From Planctomycetota bacterium (lineage in GTDB: Bacteria; Planctomycetota; Planctomycetia; Pirellulales; Pirellulaceae): a stretch of DNA of 64,000 nucleotides. The stretch covers positions 146,314-210,313 of the forward strand of contig JAPLNI010000050.1 of assembly GCA_026692865.1 (NCBI GenBank). Direction: 5' to 3'. The stretch's first letter is position 1. The number at the start of each line of letters is the position of its first letter. The translations under genes and the position numbers were made by a program. Below the pieces are notes generated by a model, which had not been told where the DNA came from, ran no database searches, and was given only the letters and a program-made list of their open reading frames with translations. Below are positions 17,918-28,005 of the stretch, one piece after another.

Positions 17918-19210
17918 TTATGCACCAGGCAAAACACCAACATCGTCCCCGACACCGACGGTGCCCATCGCTCCCCATACACCAAACGGAGATGGGCTAT
18001 TCCAGTTGGCAGTTTGGTCCCAACCGTTGGCTAGGTTTCCTCGTCCCGGTGGGCTGTATGGCGGCACAGTTGGAACAATCGATGTGTCGGTTGTGTCGAT
18101 CTCGTTTGGGATGAACTTGACCGAGTTATCAAACGTTACGACGTGAGCCCCGCCAGCGTGGTAGCTCCCGGCTGTTCGAATAGAATTTGGGGATTCAGAA
18201 GGTTGTCCAGTGTTACCAGTGCCGGTGTAGCAAGAAGCTCCATTGGGACCAATGATTGCATGGTAGCCAACCCAAGCAAGTTCGCCTCGTAACCAGACCA
18301 AGCCACCGGTTGTTCCAAATCGCGTCGTTGAGTTCGGCGTGACATAAACTCCACCTCGCACTCGCGACTTGCAATCCAAAACGTTGGTGGCGGTCATGGT
18401 GCCGCCTCCCACTCCCGTTAGTGTTAGTCTAGCAACGCCTTCGATAGCGCGACCTTGAATCGGAGGATTCACTGCGACCAATTCGCCGACGTTGTTTTGA
18501 GGCCCTGCGATGGTAGCGATTTCGCCAAACATCACCGTGTTTGATGTTCCGTCGGTTATGGCTGCTAGTGTGAGTTGGAAAGCACGTGGAAATGGTCCTC
18601 TTGTTGAGAGTTGATCCAGGCTTGCAGTTTGAGCTCCGTTGATTTGGTCACCTAAATTGAAGACGTAGTTAGTCCGTGCAAAAGAGGTAGCGGAGCTTGG
18701 GTTGATTCGTCCTGGATCGGACGGGCAACGAAAGAAGCCAACTTGAGTTCTCGAAGGATTGTACCGGGAATCCCAGATCGGTAACCAAGTCGATCCTGAG
18801 ATTTGCCCATAAGGCCCGACAACCTGAGTCGTTGTCGCAGTGACTCGCCGGGTAAATCCCGAATCAATTTGGTTATAGAGTGATTGCTGTTCCATCATTG
18901 GGAGGATGCCAACATATCCTGAGAACGCTCCGGCAGGAAAGTAAAAGCCCGGATAAGCAACGTCGGTCGTACCGGCCCGCGGATTGGCATAACCAAAGCC
19001 GGCTGCAAGCGCGGGCAATAATTTGTAGCTATATTCGTAGTTCAGAAGCGCAATGCCGAACTGACGAATGTTACTACTGCAGGACATGCGTCGAGCTGCC
19101 TCACGCGCTTGTTGAATTGCCGGCAAAAGCAAACCGGCCAAAATACCAATGATTGCGATGACCACCAAAAGTTCTACAAGAGTAAAACCTCTTTTTTTTG
19201 CACGACTCAT
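17918..19210 (-). CDS. DUF1559 prepilin-like protein (paralogue 2)
   Basis: Second member of the tandem pair, about 430 aa from the ATG at 19210 (GGGAG ribosome site upstream). The prepilin leader is [20 protein letters not shown], the body contains [20 protein letters not shown] and [11 protein letters not shown], and the end FGVWGAMGTVGVGDDVGVLP is nearly that of paralogue 1. The C-terminal motif reads HAGGAHVVTFDN, again with Asn where most members have Gly. Each paralogue has its own terminator, so they are transcribed separately despite being adjacent. Surface or pseudopilus role inferred from the family. Confidence 0.9.
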   Translation of the reverse strand: MSRAKKRGFTLVELLVVIAIIGILAGLLLPAIQQAREAARRMSCSSNIRQFGIALLNYEYSYKLLPALAAGFGYANPRAGTTDVAYPGFYFPAGAFSGYVGILPMMEQQSLYNQIDSGFTRRVTATTTQVVGPYGQISGSTWLPIWDSRYNPSRTQVGFFRCPSDPGRINPSSATSFARTNYVFNLGDQINGAQTASLDQLSTRGPFPRAFQLTLAAITDGTSNTVMFGEIATIAGPQNNVGELVAVNPPIQGRAIEGVARLTLTGVGGGTMTATNVLDCKSRVRGGVYVTPNSTTRFGTTGGLVWLRGELAWVGYHAIIGPNGASCYTGTGNTGQPSESPNSIRTAGSYHAGGAHVVTFDNSVKFIPNEIDTTDTSIVPTVPPYSPPGRGNLANGWDQTANWNSPSPFGVWGAMGTVGVGDDVGVLPGA

Positions 19211-19772
19211 AAACAATGACTCCCAATCAGCAAGGTATTTCAAAGACTAAGTTAAATTTGTATTAAAGTCTTCTGAAGAATGACTACTTCTGTTTTAGAG
19301 TAGCCCTCTTGCATTTGGAAATCAATCAAGTTTTGAATTGTTTGATATCGCTTCAAACCGGCACGCAATCGCTTGCCTGTCATCGTCTCGTTAATAATGT
19401 CCAATAGTGGGGCTTAAGGGGCACAGAAAAGCGAATAATGCGGCAGAGCTTCACTTGGAAATTTTTGAAAATTCGCTGAGAAACATCTAAGATTTTGATG
19501 CTTTTCGCTGATTGCGAGTACTTGTCGTGTTTGCAGGAGCTTGAACCGTTAGTGAAATGCAAGCCGTATTAAGCCGCTGGCGTTTGCCGCGTCGTTTGGC
19601 TTTCCTGCGCAAGCAGTTGGTAAGTCGTTTGAACTCGGCTAGCGTTTAAGGCTAAATGCATCAAGCGATTGCATGAATAAAGCCGTGGAAGAATCTGTTC
19701 CACGGCTTTATCAACATTCAAATGTCAATCTTGATGCTTGCGTGTTCAAAGTTGCATAACACTTCGATGCAC
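19211..19772. terminator. Spacer with a strong terminator at 19677-19711
   Basis: The 560-base space between the BBP7-like gene and DUF1559 paralogue 2. It contains a perfect 14-bp stem (19677-19690 with 19698-19711, core AAAGCCGTGGAA, seven-base loop) which should terminate the minus-strand BBP7-like transcript ending at 19773. The part near 19211-19300 is AT-rich and should hold the promoter of the DUF1559 gene, but I see no clear -35/-10 pair. No gene was recognised in the rest. Confidence 0.75.
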
Positions 19773-21329
19773 TTACCAACTGTATTCAAGTCCGAAGGTT
19801 CCACCGTGGAAGAGAACACAATCACCAGCGTCGTAGCTAGTACCTGAACCTGGATTTAAAGGTACGTATTGCTGATTGCTGACGGTTGCGACTCCTGCCA
19901 GATACATCGCTTCGTATCCAACGGTTGCTACCAAGCTAGGAAGGATTCGGTATCTGCCGATAGTTCCCAGTTGTACCATCCCAGCGAGGTCTGTAGATCG
20001 TCGGCTAGCATCGATCAAACGAGTGCCTCGGTTGAATACTTGCAGCTCACCTTCATTGAAGTTTGCAAAGACTCCCAATCGGCTTTTCGCACCGATCGAC
20101 AAGCGTTGGCTGATGGGTCTCATGACATCGCTACCAATCTGAGCACCCAAGAGGAAGTTCTGAAGATCGGTTCGGAAGAATCCAGCTCCATTACCCTGTC
20201 CAACCGAATCAAACGAAAATTGTTCATTATATTGGAAGGCTCGGATTCCGATCAGCGTGCTCATGATGTCCCAAGCGAACCATTTGCGGTTCGCCTCATA
20301 CGATTGAAGATTCGCTCGCATGCCTTGCAGGTGACGGAAGGAATCATTGAACGTATCGATCTGTGCTGCGGTATATCCGCCGCCCGCAGTGAGAACACTT
20401 TGAAGGGCACCACCTGGACTCAGGTGTTGGCTGGCTCTTTCCCAAGTGAACGAACCCGTGTAGACGAACTCGACCCCATCGGTGCAATCGAACATTTGTC
20501 CGAGTGTAATGCGATGGCCAAGTTCGTATCCATTATTTGGCATCAAGTTAGACTGTGAGAAGGAGTACTGTTGGTCTCCTTCGCGTTGCATGTAGACCGC
20601 TTCATAGCCCAAGTAAAAGCGACGGCAAATTTCTGGGCTGCAGGTGTTGTTTTGGCCGCGATTGGTTGAGTAACCGCTCATGACTGCGAGCGAGGGTCGC
20701 GATCCGCCGTGGCGTTGGGGTTGGCTGTAACCATAACCCGAACTTGGCATGGCGACCGCTTCGTTGAACCCGTAACCGTCGATCACTTGTGTGCTAATTG
20801 GGGTACCATCTGGGCCGAGATCCTGTTGCGACACGATCACCGGCTCTGAGGTACTAACGATCTTGCTACTAACGATCGTCCCCTGGGGCTCCTGTCCCAA
20901 GTGGTAGGTTTGGGGGGTTGTGTCCGAGGCCGGAACGACGACTCCGCTATTGAACCCACTATTTAGGCCAGTGCTAATCCCCGTCATAGGTAGGCTTTTA
21001 AGCTGAGGCTGATATACGCCTTGCGAAAGGGACGACGGAAACGCATTATCGCTTCCTGCCATCGCTGTGTCCTGAAGCACAGTCGTAATGGTCGAGTTCT
21101 GCGTTAACACCCCAGCGGCAGGAGCAAACGCCTTGGGAGTGTTAGTCCGAGCAACCGTAGGCTGCTGTCCCATCAGCGACGTTTGCCCGAGAACTCCCGA
21201 AACGATGGAGCCGGCCAATATGGCGGCGGCCCATCGTCGACGACGACTTGTCGAGGCTTGAACATGACTCGTATTGTCAGATGTTCGCGTCGTTGGGCGT
21301 TTTTGGGTTATGTTGTTTGAACTTTGCAT
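19773..21329 (-). CDS. BBP7-like outer-membrane beta-barrel protein
   Basis: About 518 aa from the ATG at 21329; an upstream in-frame ATG at 21386 is possible. The N-terminus has an arginine patch then a hydrophobic export segment (RRRRWAAAILAGSIVSGVLG). Residues ~60-230 are Ser/Thr/Pro/Gln-rich linker; the rest has alternating strands with conserved aromatic ends (RRFYLGYEAVYMQREGDQ, YELGHRITLGQMFDCTDGVEF, final GGTFGLEYSW). This pattern and the terminal aromatic residue fit a planctomycete beta-barrel of the BBP7 type. It follows the pilus-N-domain gene by 67 bases on the same strand, suggesting a surface-protein operon. Exact transport role unknown. Confidence 0.72.
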   Translation of the reverse strand: MQSSNNITQKRPTTRTSDNTSHVQASTSRRRRWAAAILAGSIVSGVLGQTSLMGQQPTVARTNTPKAFAPAAGVLTQNSTITTVLQDTAMAGSDNAFPSSLSQGVYQPQLKSLPMTGISTGLNSGFNSGVVVPASDTTPQTYHLGQEPQGTIVSSKIVSTSEPVIVSQQDLGPDGTPISTQVIDGYGFNEAVAMPSSGYGYSQPQRHGGSRPSLAVMSGYSTNRGQNNTCSPEICRRFYLGYEAVYMQREGDQQYSFSQSNLMPNNGYELGHRITLGQMFDCTDGVEFVYTGSFTWERASQHLSPGGALQSVLTAGGGYTAAQIDTFNDSFRHLQGMRANLQSYEANRKWFAWDIMSTLIGIRAFQYNEQFSFDSVGQGNGAGFFRTDLQNFLLGAQIGSDVMRPISQRLSIGAKSRLGVFANFNEGELQVFNRGTRLIDASRRSTDLAGMVQLGTIGRYRILPSLVATVGYEAMYLAGVATVSNQQYVPLNPGSGTSYDAGDCVLFHGGTFGLEYSW

Positions 21330-21396
21330 AGGAGCTGTTCCCTCATGCCTAGGGCGTTGAACTGTTGGGAATAGGTAAAAGGTCATTTTCGATCAC

Positions 21397-23763
21397 TTAC
21401 AGATTCGCAATAGCGATTCTGTCCTGGACAGGAACTAGGAACATTTTGCGAACAAGCATCAGGATCTGCTTGGCCGACTCGTTTGAAGGTGCGCTTCCTT
21501 GGACAGATATTGATCCATCCGAATTTGACTTGATCACGATAGAGGAGCCTGGGAAGAGTGCCGCGATCGATTGGTTGACATCGTCGATCGACACTGTGTT
21601 CTTTGCTGCTTGGCCCCAAGTCTCGCGAACGCTAATTTTGAAGTCTTGCGTCTCATCAGCTTTGGTCATCGGATTGGTCGACCAAACTTTAATCTTCGAT
21701 TCACCGATCGAGGCTCCGATGATCGTAAGCGTGTCGGGCTCAGTCGAGATGACTCGGCAAACGGTGTCGTCTTCGATTTCGACTTGGCTCACTTTGCCAG
21801 GTAAACGAATTATTTGCACGTTCTTGAGGGCTACTAAGATAGTGCTGGTCGCAGGTCCTGCTACAGGGCTGGGCATTGATACCAGAGCTTGGCTGTTAGA
21901 TGTTTTTTGTTCGGCGATCGAGTTATCAGCGTAGGTCTGCCCGGCGTAGGTCTGCTCAGCGTACGCTTGCTCAGCGCTCCCGGCCGACGCGTCGACCTGA
22001 TTGTTGATACCAGTCGTCGCGTTTGCTCTTGGAGCAGAAGAGGAAAGGGCAACTGGAATGATCGATGTTTCGTAGCGGGGGTTCGTTCGAGCCGTTGCGG
22101 TAATCAGCTTTGGCGTCGAAGAAGCTGGGGTCGGTCCGATCGCTTTTTCTGCGAGCTCGATGGATCGACTGGCGGTTTGAGCAAGTGATTCTGCGTTCAC
22201 CGCGGTTGTCACGCGTGACAGGTTCGCCGGTTGTGGAATAGTAGACGGCAGTGATTGAAATCCGCTATTGCTCCGTATGGCAGCAGGCGTCGGTGCACTA
22301 GATACATCTGAGTGCGTCGAAGTTTGTTTCAACGATCGCGACTCAATCGATGGAGCGCGACTTTGCATCATCTGCGATTGAGCGGTGTCCAGCATCGGTA
22401 GCTCGAGGGCCGAACCGCTGCCAATAAATCCGGGAGTGGGAAGCGACATGGCTGCGGCCAGATTTGCTGTCGCATTAAAGCTGTTGTCTTTTCGGGGTAT
22501 TACAGAGGCAGCCGTTGGAGGTAGCTCTGTTGTCGACGATCCGGCCCCGGTGACTACCATGCTTGGGATTCGCACGATTCCAGGAGTACGCGAAGTCATG
22601 GGTGAATTATCAAGCAGTCTCGCTTGAAGCTTACTTGCGTTTGCTGGTTGAGAAGCAAACTTTTCGTTTGTCTTAATCTCGATGGATTTTGATTCGCTTG
22701 GAGTCGTAAAACTTGGCTTTGCCAAACCATTAGCCGCCACGTTCGAGGTAGCGGAGTTTAGCGTTGCGGGTGTTGCAGGTGCTGCAAACGACGGCGCTGT
22801 TTGACTTGGAATCGCGAACCCTGGTGTAGCAGAAGCAGTACTTGCGATCACTTGCGAATTGATCTGCGTAGGAGCAACATTCTCTGACTGATTATTTGTC
22901 AGGTTATTCGGCTGGATCCGAGCAGGTGCAGTGGCCGCGATATTTGGTAAGTTCGGAAGGTTAGTTGGTCGCGATGCAGCATCAGTAGTGGTCGTTGGCG
23001 TTCCGTATGAAACTGCTGCAGGAGTGCTTGAGGTTGCAAAAGATGGAGCAGATTTCAAGTCCGCAGCAGGAGTTTGGCGGGGGGAAGTCGGCGTCGACGC
23101 GATGGTCGGCAGTGGTGCTACACCGGTTCCCACAGTCATTTTCAGATTTGTTGAACTTGGAACGGTGCTGGTGGCTGAACTGTTGGTTGGCTGCGACGAT
23201 GTATTGTTTGCTGACAGGGCTGGAGCGTTGGAGCTAATTGGTTTCTCAGCAGGAATTCTAATCCGAATTCCACCGACCGAGGATTCAGATGAACCTTGAG
23301 CATTCGCGATCGCCCCTGGGCTTGCGATCACCATTGGCGGTTGAATGACATTTGGAGTTTGCTGGGTAGCTTGCTTTGCTTTGCCAAGCGTATTCAGCTT
23401 TGCTTGGCTTTCTGGAGCAACGAATCGAATGCCGACTCGTTTGAGTGCGTCGGAATTTCCAGCCTGTTGATTGTCGGCTTTTGCGTGGGCAATCGGGCCA
23501 GTTGCAATCGGAGTGCTGCCAACAGAACCGGCACCCACAGAACCGGCACCCACAGAACCGACACCCACAGAACCGACACTAACGGAATCCGTGTGTACTG
23601 TTTTCGGTTGAGACGATGGGGGCACATCGAACGCAATCGCAGGTATTAGACAGATGGAAGTCGTTATGGCGACTCCAAGAGTCGATGCCAGATAGCAAGC
23701 TAATTGCTTTTTTCTTCGAGCCATGAAGGCTTCGGCAAGCTTTGATTTGCGATCTTTTTGCAT
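21397..23763 (-). CDS. Large exported protein with C-terminal CpaC/RcpA-type pilus-assembly N-domain
   Basis: 788 aa. After a basic start and hydrophobic export segment (ACYLASTLGVAITTSICLIP), some 580 residues are low-complexity Ser/Thr/Ala/Pro/Asn. The last ~150 residues are structured: VALKNVQIIRLPGKVSQVEI...TIIGASIGESKIKVWS is the N-terminal domain of Tad/CpaC-type secretins, followed by a BON-like segment (GSISVQGSAPSNESAKQIL). The secretin pore domain is absent, so it is not itself a secretin. AAGGA lies about 9 bases before the ATG at 23763. Upstream of the BBP7-like gene on the same strand; an envelope-spanning, peptidoglycan- or pilus-associated role is inferred. Confidence 0.75.
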   Translation of the reverse strand: MQKDRKSKLAEAFMARRKKQLACYLASTLGVAITTSICLIPAIAFDVPPSSQPKTVHTDSVSVGSVGVGSVGAGSVGAGSVGSTPIATGPIAHAKADNQQAGNSDALKRVGIRFVAPESQAKLNTLGKAKQATQQTPNVIQPPMVIASPGAIANAQGSSESSVGGIRIRIPAEKPISSNAPALSANNTSSQPTNSSATSTVPSSTNLKMTVGTGVAPLPTIASTPTSPRQTPAADLKSAPSFATSSTPAAVSYGTPTTTTDAASRPTNLPNLPNIAATAPARIQPNNLTNNQSENVAPTQINSQVIASTASATPGFAIPSQTAPSFAAPATPATLNSATSNVAANGLAKPSFTTPSESKSIEIKTNEKFASQPANASKLQARLLDNSPMTSRTPGIVRIPSMVVTGAGSSTTELPPTAASVIPRKDNSFNATANLAAAMSLPTPGFIGSGSALELPMLDTAQSQMMQSRAPSIESRSLKQTSTHSDVSSAPTPAAIRSNSGFQSLPSTIPQPANLSRVTTAVNAESLAQTASRSIELAEKAIGPTPASSTPKLITATARTNPRYETSIIPVALSSSAPRANATTGINNQVDASAGSAEQAYAEQTYAGQTYADNSIAEQKTSNSQALVSMPSPVAGPATSTILVALKNVQIIRLPGKVSQVEIEDDTVCRVISTEPDTLTIIGASIGESKIKVWSTNPMTKADETQDFKISVRETWGQAAKNTVSIDDVNQSIAALFPGSSIVIKSNSDGSISVQGSAPSNESAKQILMLVRKMFLVPVQDRIAIANL
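23522..23581. repeat. 15-bp tandem repeat inside the pilus-N-domain gene
   Basis: Four head-to-tail copies of a 15-base unit (ACAGAACCGGCACCC with small changes), encoding successive SVG-V/A-G pentapeptides on the minus strand. As the unit is a multiple of three, copy changes would alter only linker length. Confidence 0.9.
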
Positions 23764-24461
23764 CGTCAGCGATCCTTGAGTGGTCCAATATGGCTGTGCA
23801 GATGGGCGAATTTGTGCAATGCGGCCGCCTTGGAGCCTCCGCGATACGCCAACCCTTATATTGCGTCATGGGATCTATCGGACTGCGGGTTACGCCGAGT
23901 TTAACGATTCTTCGTAACGTAGCGTTTGTAACGCTTTTTCAGATGCATTTCCAAGTTCTGAGGCAACAGCATTAAGATGCGTAGTTTGATACTGCTTGGG
24001 GAGATCATCTCTGGTAAGGGGCTATTGTTCCTTCGTCAATAACAACAAAGAGGACGAAACCTCAAAACCAATTTTGTTCGAGTTTCGAAACGACGTTACC
24101 CCTTCGACTTCTGCATCAAAGCCTGAAAATAGATTCCACTGCCGACTGGATTGATCACAAACGCAGAAAATCCGTTGCAAATCCGCCGAAAAACAGTTGA
24201 AAACGCCGTTGAAGTTAAATCGATCGGCTGGTAGAGTACGGGGCCCGAACTTTGGCAAAACATTGTATCTATGTTGATGCATGGCCAAGATCACTGTCCT
24301 TTTTTTGAGCTCGTTTCGTCCCTTTTCAGCTCCCAAAAGATTGTCGCATCGAATTCGGTTTCTTTGAGGAATCGAATCAGGCGACTACTACGTCCTGGTT
24401 TGGAAGTACGGAAAAGTCTCAGCAGATACTCTTTTCAGCACGTTTTTCTATCAATCAAACG
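23764..24461. other. Long divergent spacer upstream of rpsA
   Basis: About 700 bases without a recognisable gene between the divergent pilus-N-domain gene and rpsA. It must carry both promoters. A small hairpin with T-run (AGCGTT-TGT-AACGCTTTTT at 23921-23939) could be a weak plus-strand terminator or attenuator. Short open frames here have no signature or ribosome site and I do not call them. Confidence 0.4.
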
Positions 24462-24522
24462 GTACCTGGAGAGAGGAATGGCTACGGATGAACGATGAGC
24501 CGCCACAGGTACTTTTCTTTTT
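24462..24522 (+). promoter_or_regulatory. Structured rpsA leader with a small upstream ORF
   Basis: GTACCTG (24462-24468) can pair with CAGGTAC (24506-24512), ending 10 bases before the rpsA ATG. Inside the loop a purine-rich GGAGAGAGG precedes an ATG at 24478 that opens a seven-codon frame, MATDER-stop (24478-24498). The rpsA ATG itself has only a pyrimidine-rich CTTTTCTTTTT before it, not a Shine-Dalgarno. Ribosomal protein S1 commonly represses its own mRNA and its gene often lacks a strong ribosome site, so translational autoregulation is plausible; the upstream frame is an observation, its use is inference. Confidence 0.5.
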
Positions 24523-26304
<1,782 letters not shown>

Positions 26305-26340
26305 GCGGCTGGTTTGGATCGATTGATCATTGAAACTTTT

Positions 26341-26376
26341 AACCGTTCACGGGTTTAACTCGTGAGCGGTTTTTTC
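26341..26376 (+). terminator. Intrinsic terminator of rpsA
   Basis: AACCGTTCACG (26341-26351) pairs with CGTGAGCGGTT (26361-26371) with one G-U pair, and TTTTTC follows. It lies 36 bases after the rpsA stop. The remaining spacer to 26673 shows no gene or repeat. Confidence 0.9.
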
Positions 26377-26673
26377 TCGCCTTTGGAGTGCTGGGGCCTG
26401 GCCCAGCTTTGGGGAAAACGACATCACACAAAAACCGATCCTCCCGGTCCAAGCCAAACGTCTCCGAGCCGAATCATAAAATTCGATAGTGAATACATAC
26501 GCAGCATTTTCAAAGATAGAACTTCCACCGATGCGTCAAGAAAAGCTGTGACAAGTCACAGCAGTCCAAAGATATTGCTGTTGTCCGAAACCGGACTTGG
26601 CATAGACTCGCCAAATCCACTAGACTGCCAGGGCTGATACAGACTAGCCAGTTTTTCATAAGGAAGATACGAA

Positions 26674-27957
26674 ATGGGAAGGGAGTCCTTTCGGTTTCTC
26701 CATGCGAGCGATTTTCACCTTGAGCGTCCACTTTTGGACCTTCCAGACGTGCCGGATCATCTCCGGCCTGCGTTGGTCTCTGCACCTTGGAAGGCGGCCG
26801 AGGCGGTCTTTGAAGCGGCAATCGTTGAGAATGTCGATTTTGTGATACTTGCGGGAGATTTGCTGAATCCGATCGCCTGCGGTGCAGCCGGACCAGCGTT
26901 TTTGCTTGAGCAGTTTGATCTGCTGGCTCAGCGAAAGATACCGATCTATTGGGTTGGCGGGATTGCTGACGATCCCGAGCGATGGCCCGCCGCCGTTTCA
27001 CTTCCTTCGAATGTGCATCTATTTTCAAAGCGCATCGAGGCGGTCGTGCATCGTCGCAACGGAACACCGATCGCAACCTTAGTCGGTCGATCGAGTACCG
27101 GGACGCAGACGATTCGAGCTTCCGAGTATCAAGCCGAAGCGGACGACAACTATCGAATCGCGGTTGGTTTTGGCGAGGCGGATACAGAATCTTTATCGAA
27201 CGAACGCATCGATTATTGGGCCTTGGGTGGCAACCATCAGCGACTGGCCCTACGCGATGAAGGGCAACAAATGCGATATTGCGGCTCGCCTCAAGGGCGA
27301 TCGATGGCCGAAGAGGGTGCTCATGGTTGTTTTATTGTCGATGTGGATGCGAGTCGCAAAGAGCAAGTGCATTCGATCGATGTTGATCTTGTTCGCTACA
27401 GCACACAAACGATCGATGCGGAAGACACGGCGCTTGGTCGTGATATCCGTCAGATGATGACCAAGCGAATCAATCGCCTTCAGAGCGAAGCTTCCGGTCG
27501 TCACACTTTGGTACGGTGGAAAATCCAGATGGATCTGGAATCGGCAACAGTTGTTGGGCCTGCCGCACTAGAAGAGCTGATCGTTTGGCTGAGACGTGAG
27601 TTTGGTTATGGCCAGCCTTCCACATGGTCAACCGATATCGATGTGATCCCACCAAAATCACTTCCCAAGAAATGGCAAGAAGAAGACACGATACTCGGCG
27701 ACTTCTTGCGAACTGCGATCGAGCAACGCAAGGCAGGTTCGAAGCCACTCAGCTTGGGTTCATATGTCGAGTCCGAGACGCCCGGCGGAGGGACTTGGTC
27801 GAGTGCCTTGTTGCCGATCGAATTAGGTGTAAATCAGCACGTTCTGGATCTTTCCACGCTATTGGGAGTCGATCTATTGCGAGGGCACTCGGTCGACCTA
27901 CTATCATGTACCAGGCGGTTTGGTGGTCTAGCCAACTCGGAAAAGCAATCCTCCTAG
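26674..27957 (+). CDS. YhaO/SbcD-like metallophosphoesterase-family protein with altered active site
   Basis: 427 aa, partner of the ATPase encoded 48 bases downstream, as in the yhaO-yhaN and sbcD-sbcC pairs. Motif I is present (HASDFHLERPL) and motif II (ILAGDLL). The position of the catalytic GNHD motif reads GGIADDPERW, without the Asn and His. The later GHxH-like motif appears as WALGGNHQRLAL with RYCGSPQGRS following, as in SbcD. So the fold is clear but at least one metal or catalytic motif is lost. The protein may be a weak or non-nuclease partner of the ATPase in DNA repair. The second half (~residues 250-427) is less conserved. Confidence 0.83.
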   Translation: MGRESFRFLHASDFHLERPLLDLPDVPDHLRPALVSAPWKAAEAVFEAAIVENVDFVILAGDLLNPIACGAAGPAFLLEQFDLLAQRKIPIYWVGGIADDPERWPAAVSLPSNVHLFSKRIEAVVHRRNGTPIATLVGRSSTGTQTIRASEYQAEADDNYRIAVGFGEADTESLSNERIDYWALGGNHQRLALRDEGQQMRYCGSPQGRSMAEEGAHGCFIVDVDASRKEQVHSIDVDLVRYSTQTIDAEDTALGRDIRQMMTKRINRLQSEASGRHTLVRWKIQMDLESATVVGPAALEELIVWLRREFGYGQPSTWSTDIDVIPPKSLPKKWQEEDTILGDFLRTAIEQRKAGSKPLSLGSYVESETPGGGTWSSALLPIELGVNQHVLDLSTLLGVDLLRGHSVDLLSCTRRFGGLANSEKQSS

Positions 27958-28005
27958 CTGATCAACGTCGTAGCAATGCAATAATGGAATAAGGCTCCAT
28001 CAACC

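Noticed and set aside
22385..23299. Open frames antisense to the pilus-N-domain gene
   Set aside because: They run across low-complexity Ser/Thr/Ala codons and have no ribosome sites or recognisable domains.
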